Notes: generated from the sequence alone by a model not told the origin. DNA of 64,000 nucleotides from Ruminococcus flavefaciens 007c (GCF_000571935.1 NZ_ATAX01000023.1:124001-188000); one strand, 5' to 3'; positions 36,015 to 44,485 are shown, counted from the first letter of the stretch. Numbers and translations are program-made.

Positions 36015-36707
36015 ATGGACGAAAAAGATTTCTATATCGAAGCATTTGACAATCTTCCGGCGCTGGTTGACAACAGCGAGACCATGAAAGAGACGTTTTC
36101 TCATGTTTTTTACGATTTTTTGCAGCTTCAGCATCTGTACGACTCTGCAATAGAAGTTGTAAAAACATATCTTAATATTCTTGACAATGAATTCAGCGTA
36201 AAATTCCAGCGTAATCCTATACATAATATTGAAAGCAGACTTAAATCACCTCAATCGATCATAGGAAAGCTCCAAAAAAAGGGGCTTCCCATTTCAACGG
36301 AAGCCGCAAGGAAAAATCTGCTTGATCTTGCGGGAATAAGAGTTACCTGCTATTATATCTCTGACATTTATGCTATTGTTGAAATGCTGGGAAGACGTGA
36401 CGACTTCACCATTATAAAACGCAAGGATTACATAAAAAAACCCAAGCCCAGCGGATACAGAAGCTATCATATGATAATTAATGTGCCTGTTTATCTTTCA
36501 ACTCATAAGGAATATGCTCCCGTAGAGATACAGATACGTACTATTGCTATGGATTTCTGGGCAAGTCTTGAGCATCAGCTGAAATACAAGACTTCATCGG
36601 ATATTCCTCCCGAGATCGCCGAGGAGCTCCGAAGCTGTGCGGAAAGGATAGCAGAGACCGATCTTCAGATGCAGCGTATATATATGCAGATCAATAATAT
36701 CGACTGA
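36015..36707 (+). CDS. Small alarmone ((p)ppGpp) synthetase, RelQ/YjbM type
   Basis: A 230-residue RelA/SpoT synthetase-domain protein without hydrolase or regulatory domains. The nucleotidyltransferase core shows LLDLAGIRVTCYYISDIY, KRKDYIKKPKPSGYRSYHMI (the G-loop Tyr and Arg for pyrophosphate transfer) and EIQIRTIAMDFWASLEHQLKYK. Small alarmone synthetases make ppGpp/pppGpp in response to transcriptional induction, often by cell-wall stress. I chose ATG 36015 because AAGGAAGGA lies just upstream; the frame extends back into the ABC exporter gene without a site. Confidence 0.93.
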   Translation: MDEKDFYIEAFDNLPALVDNSETMKETFSHVFYDFLQLQHLYDSAIEVVKTYLNILDNEFSVKFQRNPIHNIESRLKSPQSIIGKLQKKGLPISTEAARKNLLDLAGIRVTCYYISDIYAIVEMLGRRDDFTIIKRKDYIKKPKPSGYRSYHMIINVPVYLSTHKEYAPVEIQIRTIAMDFWASLEHQLKYKTSSDIPPEIAEELRSCAERIAETDLQMQRIYMQINNID

Positions 36708-36760
36708 GCTTTTTCGTCAAATTTATCCCTGATACCTTTTGTTTTACAAAAAAAGACCTG

Positions 36761-36789
36761 TTCACTTTCAGTTGTAACGATGTTATAAT
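36761..36789 (+). promoter_or_regulatory. Promoter of the 100-residue protein gene
   Basis: TTCACT (36761-36766), 17 bases, TATAAT (36784-36789). Confidence 0.7.
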
Positions 36790-36830
36790 AGTATATATCA
36801 ATTGCAGAAAAAAGAAAGGAGCAGGCAGAG

Positions 36831-37133
36831 ATGTTAAGTATAGTAAAAAAAGCAAAGCAGGAGGTAATGGACAAAACAATATATATGGAGATATTTGGTG
36901 ACAATAAAGTGGCATACAGAGTCCTCAGCAGTAGAATGAATCTCTGCGGAGATGAATTTATTACATACGGGATAGAGGTTTACGACCACAAAAACGGTGA
37001 AAAGGAATGTATTCCTGACTTTTCCAATAATATAGAGGATGCGGTAGCATTTGCCGAGCTGCTTATAAGCTACAGGAGCAGGCCAAGACAATTGTACGGA
37101 AAAGCTCTTGATTATCTCAGGGTAACCTTATAA
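36831..37133 (+). CDS. Small conserved cytosolic protein (DUF6514-like)
   Basis: A 100-residue protein without signal or membrane helix. It resembles a small Clostridial family of unknown function: a beta-rich N-terminal half (TYGIEVYDHKNGEK) followed by a helical segment FSNNIEDAVAFAELLISYRSRPRQLYGKALDYL. AAAGGAGC precedes the ATG and it has its own promoter, so it is very probably a real gene. I cannot assign a function. Confidence 0.78.
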   Translation: MLSIVKKAKQEVMDKTIYMEIFGDNKVAYRVLSSRMNLCGDEFITYGIEVYDHKNGEKECIPDFSNNIEDAVAFAELLISYRSRPRQLYGKALDYLRVTL

Positions 37134-37196
37134 AATCCTCTTAGCTTTGCTGCGTAAGTTTTATCATAAAAACATGAGTATTTTTTATTTCTTATA

Positions 37197-37225
37197 TTGC
37201 TTTTTTCATATTAATATGGTATAAT
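37197..37225 (+). promoter_or_regulatory. Promoter of the PC4/YdbC gene
   Basis: TTGCTT (37197-37202), 17 bases, TATAAT (37220-37225). Confidence 0.78.
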
Positions 37226-37272
37226 ACTTAATTGTATGGGCGAAAAGCCATGTAAGGAAAGGAGAAATCATT

Positions 37273-37506
37273 ATGGCAGAACTCAAATATGAAATAACCG
37301 AGAAGATAGGTGTGCTTTCCGAGAACGCCAAGGGCTGGACAAAGGAGCTCAATATGGTAAGCTGGAACGAGCATGAGCCTAAATATGATATCCGTGAGTG
37401 GTCTCCCGATCATTCCAGAATGGGAAAGGGGGTAACTCTTTCAGCCGATGAGCTTGCCGAGCTCAAGGAGCTTCTTGCAGGTATTGACCTTGATTCATTT
37501 GAATAA
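37273..37506 (+). CDS. PC4/YdbC-family single-stranded DNA-binding protein
   Basis: A 77-residue protein of the bacterial PC4 (YdbC) family, whose members bind single-stranded nucleic acid as dimers. The strands GWTKELNMVSWN and PKYDIREWSPDHSRMGKGVTLS followed by a C-terminal helix ADELAELKELLAGID match the family. AAAGGAG precedes the ATG. It is a single gene ending in tandem terminators shared with the convergent acyltransferase. Confidence 0.9.
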   Translation: MAELKYEITEKIGVLSENAKGWTKELNMVSWNEHEPKYDIREWSPDHSRMGKGVTLSADELAELKELLAGIDLDSFE

Positions 37507-37512
37507 TTAAGA

Positions 37513-37571
37513 AAAGGCAGCTAATGAAGCTGCCTTGAACTTTAAAAGGCTCCCGATGAGGGAGCCTTTTT
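37513..37571. terminator. Two tandem terminator hairpins between convergent genes
   Basis: First AAGGCAGCT / AGCTGCCTT (37513-37537), then AAAAGGCTCCC / GGGAGCCTTTTT (37543-37571). The second works in both directions. Confidence 0.88.
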
Positions 37572-37573
37572 AA

Positions 37574-38620
37574 TTATATGATCCTGTTCACATAAGGAAC
37601 AAATTTAAGGAGCTTTGTTACCGCATAAGAGATAACAAGTGTAAGAACACATATTCCGAGAATGGCTATTGTACCGCCGTGTTCAAAGGGATTGAATTTT
37701 AAATATAAGAATATAAATCTGAGTACGGCCATGTGTAAAAGATATATGCCGAATGAGCAGTTGTCAAGCTCTGAGGCAATTTTGTCAAGCACAGGGACGT
37801 TATGGTTTTTTGTTTTCCTTAGGAAACCGAAAATTCCGATTGATGTTATCACATAAAGCGGGAAGTTATATACTCCGAGGAGTGAGATCATCTTTCCGCT
37901 GGTTTCGGGAGCTTCCGCTGAATTGCTGTAAGCTTGAATGGTCAGCATTGTGATTATGCCAAGGCATATAGCTGCCATAAGAATGCACGAACTTTTAGGA
38001 AGCCTGATTATACCTGTGTGAAGAACGTGTCCTAAGAAGAAATAGAGCGGATAAACGGTATAGATACATATATAAAAGGGGAGCTTTTTACCTGTAATTG
38101 TGTCAATAAATGGGATGATAGAAACGAAAACGGCATAAATCAGCAGTAAATACTTCAGCTGGTCTGATGTAGCATTTCCGCTTATTATCTTATATATCGG
38201 CAACATAAGGTACAGTGCGAACAATAAATATATGTACCACATATGCATCCAGCCTGTTCCGAAGAAAATGGCATTCAGCGAGTCCTTGAACATTTCCGGG
38301 ACATCGCATTTTTTTATAAAAATGCCGTCGAATACAGCAAACAGTATCGAAAAAACTACAAGAGCGACCGCCATTCTGAGTATATATTTACCGAACAGCT
38401 TTTTTAGTGTCAGTACACGTTTGCTGTCAAGAAGCAATGCTCCCGAAGCCATTACAAAACATGGAACAGCCCACATAGTACAGTTTCTTACAGCCATCAT
38501 AGCTCCCTGAGTACTTGCGTCAGAGGAGTACATATTCGCTGCAAGGAACGTATGCAGAACGGTTACTGCTATACAGGCAAGAGCTTTAAGTCGACTCAGA
38601 TATAATATTCTGTTATTCAT
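37574..38620 (-). CDS. Membrane acyltransferase (acyltransferase 3 family)
   Basis: A 348-residue polytopic protein with about ten helices, of the acyltransferase-3 (OafA/NodX/WecH-like) family that acetylates or acylates extracellular glycans. The N-terminal RLKALACIAVTVLHTFL holds the family histidine, and HMWYIYLLFALYLMLPI and YLLHMAVLRFIF are characteristic. It begins six bases after the repeat lipoprotein gene with no clear Shine-Dalgarno sequence, so it is probably translated by coupling. The likely role is acylation of cell-surface polysaccharide, by inference from the family. Confidence 0.9.
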   Translation of the reverse strand: MNNRILYLSRLKALACIAVTVLHTFLAANMYSSDASTQGAMMAVRNCTMWAVPCFVMASGALLLDSKRVLTLKKLFGKYILRMAVALVVFSILFAVFDGIFIKKCDVPEMFKDSLNAIFFGTGWMHMWYIYLLFALYLMLPIYKIISGNATSDQLKYLLLIYAVFVSIIPFIDTITGKKLPFYICIYTVYPLYFFLGHVLHTGIIRLPKSSCILMAAICLGIITMLTIQAYSNSAEAPETSGKMISLLGVYNFPLYVITSIGIFGFLRKTKNHNVPVLDKIASELDNCSFGIYLLHMAVLRFIFLYLKFNPFEHGGTIAILGICVLTLVISYAVTKLLKFVPYVNRII

Positions 38621-38626
38621 ACATTA

Positions 38627-39556
38627 TCAGTTGGCTGTAACAAAATCACTTCCGCAGCCAGCTTCGGGATTAGTTGCAAAGCCGCTTCCGCAGCCTGAAT
38701 CAGGATTAGTTGCAAATCCGCTGCCGCAGCCTGAATCGGGATTTGTAGCGAAGCCGCTTCCGCAGCCTGTGTCAGGATTTGTAGCGAAGCCGCTTCCGCA
38801 GCCTGTATCAGGTGTTGTAGCAAAGCCACTTCCACAGCCTGTGTCAGGTGTTTTTGTGGTTACGGGAGTCTGAACTGCGGGAGTCTGCTGATAAGCAGGT
38901 GCGGTGGGAGTATCATCTTCGTATGTTGCGTCTATATTATTGTTAGCGTCGGGATCCAGCTCTGTAATCGGATCGGTATCTTCGGGAAGCTCAGCTGATA
39001 TTTCTTCAGCAGGCTTTGTGTCGATCTTTTCCTTGGTAAGCTTTGAGGTGTACTTGATATATGCGATCTCTTTTTCAAGATAGATCTCAGCAGAATCAAG
39101 ATCATCAAAGGGGAAGTTGTGAAGAACTGCTTCCTTCTTATCAGTAAATACGAGCTTTACAGTGTACTGGAGATTGCTTATTTTATCAGAGTCTCCGTGT
39201 ACGACATCGCTTACCTTTTTGGGAACATAGTAAAGCTTACGCTTTTCGCCCTTGACAAAGGGATCCTTTTCGTCAAGCATATTATCGGGGTACTTATCTT
39301 CTGTTTCAGCCTTAACAGTAAAGCTTGCTATATCCTTGCCTGTTTTGTTTTCAAGGTCAAGAACGAATACATCCGAACCAGATGCCTTCTTGCCAATGAG
39401 CTTTAATTCCTCGGAAGCTGTAGTTGCTTCTGTTGTAACTTCGGTAGTTGTAACCACTGTAGTGGGTTCGGAAAGATTAGCTGACTGTGTAATAGTTCCG
39501 CAGCCGACAAGAGCGATTGCTGAAATAAATGCAAGTGTTGCTAATGTTTTTCTCAT
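38627..39556 (-). CDS. Lipoprotein with six C-terminal Cys-rich repeats
   Basis: A 309-residue secreted protein. The signal peptide ends in the lipobox LVGC. A Thr-rich linker (about 25-50) leads to a folded domain (50-170: ELKLIGKKASGSDVFVLDLEN.., acidic and Lys-rich, with GKDIASFTVKAE) that looks like a beta-sandwich of the kind found next to surface repeats. Residues 170-235 form a Pro/Thr/Asp-rich linker, and residues 236-307 are six 12-residue repeats of consensus NPDTGCGSGFAT, each with one cysteine. I do not recognise the protein. AAAAGGAGATAG precedes the ATG, 14 bases after the dockerin-transglutaminase gene, and the acyltransferase gene follows at once. Confidence 0.85.
   Translation of the reverse strand: MRKTLATLAFISAIALVGCGTITQSANLSEPTTVVTTTEVTTEATTASEELKLIGKKASGSDVFVLDLENKTGKDIASFTVKAETEDKYPDNMLDEKDPFVKGEKRKLYYVPKKVSDVVHGDSDKISNLQYTVKLVFTDKKEAVLHNFPFDDLDSAEIYLEKEIAYIKYTSKLTKEKIDTKPAEEISAELPEDTDPITELDPDANNNIDATYEDDTPTAPAYQQTPAVQTPVTTKTPDTGCGSGFATTPDTGCGSGFATNPDTGCGSGFATNPDSGCGSGFATNPDSGCGSGFATNPEAGCGSDFVTAN
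38636..38851 (-). repeat. Six tandem 36-bp repeats coding for NPDTGCGSGFAT-type units
   Basis: Six in-frame 36-base units with no spacers; the first two begin TPD, then two forms NPDT/NPDS, and the last is degenerate (NPEAGCGSDFVT). The bases of adjacent units are nearly identical, so copy number could vary by slippage or recombination. Confidence 0.95.
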
Positions 39557-39570
39557 AATACTATCTCCTT

Positions 39571-41019
39571 TTATTTTATCTCACTTATCTTTTCAAGAGG
39601 CCAAACTGTATGACCGTAAGTTAAATGGAAACCGTTCTGACCCGGGCGTTCGAGTGCAAAGTCCGGATCGTAAACATAAGTGGTTCCGTTCTCTATTATT
39701 TCAACCCAGCCGTGAGGGCCGTATCCGCCGCCTTTAAGAGGTACTTGTCCGCTTATAAGGTGTGCGTCGTAACCAAGCAGTCTTGCCATTTCGCAGAACA
39801 TAGCAGCAAGTACATAGCAGTTACCGGTTGCCTTGGCATTTACGTTTCCTTTTCTGCTGTTGAATCCGTAATCTGCAGCCTTTGTAAGGCTTATTTTTGT
39901 GGCATCCTTTTCCCATTGAACATATGTCACAGTATCGCTTGAAGAGCAATCTTTAAATGCACCCTGAAGCGAGTTTATCTTCTTCTGCTCCATTCTTTCT
40001 TTAGCAAGAGGATAAGCGCAGGTAGTAGTCGTAGTAGTGGTGGTTGTTGTGGATGTTGTAGTTACAGTCCACTGTGTCTTTGTAGCATAGTAATCCTTCT
40101 TGGAAACGATAGCCTGAGCAATGGAAGCTGCCGCAAATGCGATATTATCGCCTGCCTTGCACTCACTTGCATTAACTGTTACGGTGCCCTTTGAATACTT
40201 TACAGTATTGATCTTTATGTCCGGGATAGAAATATAAGTAGGTGCAGAGCTTGAGAGCTTTGTTACATAGCCCATATTTACATAACCGGATATGCCGTTA
40301 TATGTAACGTGGCCGAAATTACCGTTTTCCGTACCATTTGCATGAGTGATCTCAAATTTTGCTCCCGGAGGGATAGTTCCGAGAGATGCGGAATTGTAAT
40401 CATGGTCTTTTCTGATGTTGAGTCCCAGATCAACGGTAGGCCCAGTGGTATATGTACCTGCGTAAGAATTGTCACAGCCGCAGCTGAGCTTCTCCGGAGT
40501 TGCGTTTATAGCGAATTTTGCAGGATCAAAGTAGGTGGGCTTGATAAGGAGCACAGACTCCTTGAAGAAGTTGTCATCATACTTCTTGAGATAGTTGTTT
40601 ACAACTGTATCGGAGAAGTAGGGAGACAGTGCCGACTTGAGCTCTGCTGTAGACTTTACAGCTGTACCGCCTGCCTGAAGATCAAGCTTTTTGAGTGCAT
40701 CTTTGATGCCGTCGTTAAGTCTTTCAGTTACTGCTTTAAAGCTGAGGGTTCTGTCAGTATTGAGGATAAGCTTTCTGAGGGCAGCTACATCAAATACATC
40801 AACTATACCGTCTCCGTTGATGTCTGCAAGCTTAGCCTGTTCTGATGTAAGGGTATTTTTCGTAAGAATATGATTCTGAAGCAATGTAAGGTCGGAGGAG
40901 GAGATAACGCCGTCTCCGTCAAAATCGCCCTTAACTGCAGCGCACGCTCCCATAGGAATCATACTTGTTGATGCCAGTGAAGCTGCAAGCAGCAGGCTGA
41001 GCATTTTTGAGTGTTTCAT
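39571..41019 (-). CDS. Secreted dockerin-SH3-transglutaminase-like protein
   Basis: A 482-residue secreted protein. Signal peptide 1-27; dockerin type I at about 29-88 with calcium loops DFDGDGVISSSD and DINGDGIVDVFD; an unnamed module near 105-175 (KKYDDNFFKESVLL) that also occurs in the 780-residue dockerin protein; a bacterial SH3 domain at about 190-260 (LGLNIRKDHDYNSASLGTIPPG); a poly-Thr stretch near 330; and a C-terminal transglutaminase-like domain (370-475) with catalytic Cys in GNCYVLAAMFCE, His in GPHGWVEI and Asp in YVYDPDF. The dockerin should anchor it to a scaffoldin; the SH3 domain may bind the wall. I chose ATG 41019 because AAAGGAAGAAAAAT precedes it. First of a three-gene run with the repeat lipoprotein and acyltransferase. 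Confidence 0.9.
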   Translation of the reverse strand: MKHSKMLSLLLAASLASTSMIPMGACAAVKGDFDGDGVISSSDLTLLQNHILTKNTLTSEQAKLADINGDGIVDVFDVAALRKLILNTDRTLSFKAVTERLNDGIKDALKKLDLQAGGTAVKSTAELKSALSPYFSDTVVNNYLKKYDDNFFKESVLLIKPTYFDPAKFAINATPEKLSCGCDNSYAGTYTTGPTVDLGLNIRKDHDYNSASLGTIPPGAKFEITHANGTENGNFGHVTYNGISGYVNMGYVTKLSSSAPTYISIPDIKINTVKYSKGTVTVNASECKAGDNIAFAAASIAQAIVSKKDYYATKTQWTVTTTSTTTTTTTTTTCAYPLAKERMEQKKINSLQGAFKDCSSSDTVTYVQWEKDATKISLTKAADYGFNSRKGNVNAKATGNCYVLAAMFCEMARLLGYDAHLISGQVPLKGGGYGPHGWVEIIENGTTYVYDPDFALERPGQNGFHLTYGHTVWPLEKISEIK

Positions 41020-41165
41020 ATTTTTCTTCCTTTCATATGGTGTTATTACGTTCCATATAAACATAACGAATCAATGAACCAAAGTGTGACAAAAAATCAA
41101 AAAAATTTATGTTTTTATAGTAAATGATATATGGATGACCGTTAAGGCCTTGGTTTACGGGCTTT

Positions 41166-42350
41166 TCAGTAAAGTTTTTCCAGTTCCTCGGAGGTGAAGG
41201 AGAAGCCTCTGGAACCTAGGGAATAATAGAAACCGTTATCGAAGACAAAAACAGAGTTGCCGTCATTTAAGCTCGTTCTGTAGACTCCATTGGGGAGATT
41301 GCCTGTTCCTTTCTTTATGAAGAAAAGGAAACTGCTGCCTTCGGAATGATTGGTAATATGTGAACTGTTATCCAATATCGAAAAATTTTCGGAATCGTTG
41401 ATAGAATAATCAGGATAATAGGATATGAATTCTTCGGCAGGCATATATCCGCCGTTCATATATACTGTTATCTTGTCCTCAGGGGCAAGGTCTCCCTTGT
41501 AAGATCTTTCAATGATAATGTTTTCAGCGGTCAGAATTTCCCCGTCAATTGAAGTATACACTATTTTTTCAATTTTGGCAAGTACTACATTGTAGGAATT
41601 ATCAAACAAAACCTGAAGATTTTGGTCAATTGGCTTACTGGGAGTAGGATCAACAACTCCGGCAAAATCGGGCCCAGCATTGGAATCGCTCTCCATAAGT
41701 CGTTCTCTGCGTATTATATTATCCCGTACATCATACTGTGTATCTGGTGATACTGTAAGATCTCTGCCGTTTCTTTCAACACTGTTGCCTTGTTCATTAT
41801 TGCCTGAAGATGTTGTCGAAGACGAACTCTCTTCTTGCTTAGCGATCTGAGTATGAGTAGTTGTTGTCTGACGTGTGCTGCTCAGTGTTGAGGCGGGACG
41901 GAGGAAAGTGGTGGTTTTATTCGTCTGTCTGCCTGATCTGCGTGTTGATGTTGTCGAAGCTGCCGTAATTTCGGAAGAAGCTGTAGTGCTGACCGAAAGT
42001 TCATTTTTTGAAGTAGCCGCTGTCGTTGTTGTGACAGACTTCTGCGTTACGGTTTCGTTCGTCCTGGTAGTTGTTACCGTAATATCAGTTGCTGAAGATG
42101 TCTGGGTAACTAAAGGGATATTATTGTTATCATGTTCAAAATTCAACTTGTTTTTCGGCATAAGAAGTATAACTCCCGTAATAACCGCAAGCATTGCAGG
42201 TATGGCTGCAAATCTCAGGATCAGTGGCATAAGAGGTTTATGCTTCTTTTCCGTGCTGCGCATAAGGAATTCTGCGGAAAACTCTTTTTTTCTGTCGGGT
42301 TCCGGTATTCCGAATGCCTCGGTTAGTTTTTTTATCTCCTTATCTGTCAT
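41166..42350 (-). CDS. Membrane anti-sigma-like protein with Ser/Thr-rich linker
   Basis: A 394-residue protein that I infer to be the anti-sigma partner of the sigma factor gene it overlaps by four bases (ATGA). The short cytoplasmic N-terminus (about 40 residues) is followed by one membrane helix (LRFAAIPAMLAVITGVILLM), an 140-residue Ser/Thr-rich linker, and a C-terminal extracytoplasmic domain (about 225-394) with VLAKIEKIVYTSIDGEIL and SYKGDLAPEDKITVYMNGGYM. That architecture parallels the polysaccharide-sensing RsgI proteins of Clostridium thermocellum, though the outer domain is different and no carbohydrate-binding module is apparent. GGAGGAG precedes the start. Confidence 0.75.
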   Translation of the reverse strand: MTDKEIKKLTEAFGIPEPDRKKEFSAEFLMRSTEKKHKPLMPLILRFAAIPAMLAVITGVILLMPKNKLNFEHDNNNIPLVTQTSSATDITVTTTRTNETVTQKSVTTTTAATSKNELSVSTTASSEITAASTTSTRRSGRQTNKTTTFLRPASTLSSTRQTTTTHTQIAKQEESSSSTTSSGNNEQGNSVERNGRDLTVSPDTQYDVRDNIIRRERLMESDSNAGPDFAGVVDPTPSKPIDQNLQVLFDNSYNVVLAKIEKIVYTSIDGEILTAENIIIERSYKGDLAPEDKITVYMNGGYMPAEEFISYYPDYSINDSENFSILDNSSHITNHSEGSSFLFFIKKGTGNLPNGVYRTSLNDGNSVFVFDNGFYYSLGSRGFSFTSEELEKLY

Positions 42351-42808
42351 ATAAGCTCCTCCTTCCCCATGTATTCACGTAAAGACGAAAGGATCCTGTT
42401 TATCCTGCGGTTAAGGGCAAAGCGTGAGATATTGAGCAGCTTTGCGATAACATTGACCGGAACTTCGTTTACGTATCTCAGAAGAATTATCTCTCTGTCC
42501 TCGTTGCTGAGCTTATGCAGAGCCTGTTTGAGATCAAAGCCTGAGAGAACATTGTTTTCTATATTCTCATCAGAGGTCTCTGACTCGTCGAGCTCCGAGG
42601 TTTTGGCTTTCCTGAATTCATCGGTGCATAGATTGCCTGCGATGGTATACAGTAGCTGTAAGGTTTTGTCGATGCTGTTGTAGTGAGGATGTTCAAGATA
42701 ACGAAGGAATGTTTCCTGAGTCAGATCTTCTGCGGTCTCCTTGTGGTGAACGCGCAGGAAGCAGTATCGGTATATTTTATCATACTGCTCATCAATATTC
42801 AATGACAC
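42347..42808 (-). CDS. ECF-type RNA polymerase sigma factor
   Basis: A 153-residue sigma-70 family factor with region 2 (EQYDKIYRYCFLRVHHKETAEDLTQETFLRYL) and region 4 (ALHKLSNEDREIILLRYVNEVPVNVIAKLLNISRFALNRRINRILSSLREYM), without regions 1 or 3. Extracytoplasmic-function factors of this type are held by a membrane anti-sigma protein, here the overlapping downstream gene. The start is GTG at 42808 with GGAGGGGG about 10 bases upstream. It lies between two dockerin-protein loci and could control secreted or cellulosomal genes, but no shared promoter motif can be demonstrated. Confidence 0.92.
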   Translation of the reverse strand: MSLNIDEQYDKIYRYCFLRVHHKETAEDLTQETFLRYLEHPHYNSIDKTLQLLYTIAGNLCTDEFRKAKTSELDESETSDENIENNVLSGFDLKQALHKLSNEDREIILLRYVNEVPVNVIAKLLNISRFALNRRINRILSSLREYMGKEELI

Positions 42809-42840
42809 AGAGCCACCCCCTCCAGGAACTTATATTACAC

Positions 42841-42869
42841 ATTATATCATAAGATAAGTACTAAATCAA
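42841..42869 (-). promoter_or_regulatory. Promoter of the sigma/anti-sigma operon
   Basis: Minus strand TTGATT (42864-42869), 17 bases, TATAAT (42841-42846). It is a normal housekeeping-type promoter. Confidence 0.75.
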
Positions 42870-42897
42870 CAGGTGTGGTAAAATTTTAAAAAAATTA

Positions 42898-42918
42898 GGG
42901 GAACTGAAACAGCTCCCC
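42898..42918 (-). terminator. Terminator of the dockerin-serpin gene
   Basis: GGGGA..CTG / CAG..TCCCC stem read on the minus strand, followed by TAATTTTTTT. Confidence 0.75.
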
Positions 42919-42979
42919 CGAAATGTCCCCCTTTATAGGATATGTTTTATTTAACTGCCAGAGTGCAGCCTGACAGTTA

Positions 42980-44485
42980 TCAGAGTGAATTAAGTGCACC
43001 GATGAAAACGGGTAAAGATGTTTCTGTATCGATTATACAGTAAACAAATGGTCTGTCGAAGGTAACGTCCTTGACATCTTCATACATTGGCATACCATTG
43101 TCACGCATTGCGACAAGAGTTGCTGCAGCGGCCTTAGTGCCGTTTTCGTCAAGGTCGATGAATGTCTTATGGATAACGATGCCTATATGTAAAGGATGTA
43201 TGTCAGCCACAGATGACATATTCGTGAAATCGGCAGAATTACTGAACGCCGTTGGCATACCTATGGCTTTGAGTTCGTCCGAAAGCTCGTTATTGTATTC
43301 ATAGCTGAACTTCGGAAGCTTTACATTTGCCATTATCATATCGCTTTTGCCGGAAGCGATGATTCCCGACAGCTTTTCGGGCGTGAGTTTTTCAATGTAT
43401 TCATCAACAGTAGTTCCCTCATCCGGGAGGAGAGCTGCAAAAGCGTATCTGCCGCCGCTGTAATACTTTATCATACCGTTGGTATTTTCATCAAAAATAT
43501 ATTTTTCATGGCTGCAAAGCATTGAAGCGTCCTGCACATTTCCGGTGGCATTTGTGAATTTGCCGTCCTTGATCTGATGCTTTTCATATGGTTCATCCCA
43601 TTCGGCCTCAAATGCAACGGCATTGACCAGGTACATAACATCAAGAGGATCAATTTTACTGAGAATAGTCGGTATCATTTCATTGGTCTTTTCGTTGACC
43701 CAACCGTTGACATCATCAAGAGTAGTTTCGTCAAAAGGAGCAACATAGAACTCGCTGTCATAGAAGTCGACGCAGTTCTGTATGAACTCGGGGCGGGGAT
43801 TGATTCTTGATTTATCGTTTCTTGCCCATATTGAGTTGGCTGTGTTCATTGACCACTTATTTGCGTATTCATTTCTTTTGTCATTTACCGAATTCAGACG
43901 CTGAGTGAGAAGATAGCTGTTGAGATCTTCGATCTTCATACCTCCGCCGAGAACATTTTCCATTTCCGTGCGGGTATCTCCTGCGGCGCCGTTGGCTGTC
44001 ATACCCAGAGCCTGAACGATAGAATAAGGAGATATGAGCGTATTGGTCGGAGTCTCTTCCTCAGCATAGGTCTTTTTGAAAAGCTTGAGCGTAAGGTCAT
44101 ACTGACTATTTATAAAGCTCTCGTCGGCACTTTTGCCTGTTACAGAAGAAGCAGCAATGCCTGCGCATAGATTCTGCGACTTTGGCTTGAAAGAAGGTAC
44201 CGGAGCCTCATTCATACAGTTTATGAGAAGTTTTCTCATTGCGCTGAGATCGAATACATCACATACTTCGTCTTCGTTTATATCCGCATTGGGAGCTGCG
44301 GTAAGCTCTCCGCTGCCCTTCAGCCAGCGCTGGAACAATATCATATCCGCGAGATTGAAAACCATATCTCCGTTTACATCGCCCTTTATACGGCGGACAT
44401 CAGTTGCAGCAGAGTAGTCTGATACGACAGCAGGCAATGCTATGCACATTGCAGCAGCTGCAGCAAGTAATCTTCTGAGTTTCAT
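42980..44485 (-). CDS. Secreted serpin with N-terminal dockerin
   Basis: A 501-residue secreted serine/cysteine protease inhibitor of the serpin family. Signal peptide 1-27; dockerin about 34-90, with loops DVNGDMVFNLAD and DINEDEVCDVFD (the first lacks the usual Gly after the second Asp); a short linker; serpin domain about 125-501. The reactive-centre hinge reads ENGTKAAAATLVAMRDN, so by counting from the P17 Glu, P1 would be near Asn-Gly in RDNGMP; the loop and the shutter region NTLISPYSIVQALGMTANGA look intact, so it is probably inhibitory. Dockerin-serpins protect cellulosomes from proteolysis in Clostridium thermocellum. AAGGAGG precedes the ATG. Confidence 0.93.
   Translation of the reverse strand: MKLRRLLAAAAAMCIALPAVVSDYSAATDVRRIKGDVNGDMVFNLADMILFQRWLKGSGELTAAPNADINEDEVCDVFDLSAMRKLLINCMNEAPVPSFKPKSQNLCAGIAASSVTGKSADESFINSQYDLTLKLFKKTYAEEETPTNTLISPYSIVQALGMTANGAAGDTRTEMENVLGGGMKIEDLNSYLLTQRLNSVNDKRNEYANKWSMNTANSIWARNDKSRINPRPEFIQNCVDFYDSEFYVAPFDETTLDDVNGWVNEKTNEMIPTILSKIDPLDVMYLVNAVAFEAEWDEPYEKHQIKDGKFTNATGNVQDASMLCSHEKYIFDENTNGMIKYYSGGRYAFAALLPDEGTTVDEYIEKLTPEKLSGIIASGKSDMIMANVKLPKFSYEYNNELSDELKAIGMPTAFSNSADFTNMSSVADIHPLHIGIVIHKTFIDLDENGTKAAAATLVAMRDNGMPMYEDVKDVTFDRPFVYCIIDTETSLPVFIGALNSL

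Noticed and set aside
38636..38851. Possible CRISPR-like array
   Set aside because: The 36-base units are contiguous with no spacers and code in frame for the lipoprotein tail.
41446..42354. Antisense frames inside the anti-sigma gene
   Set aside because: Repetitive Ser/Thr codons open the opposite strand; no start context or domain.
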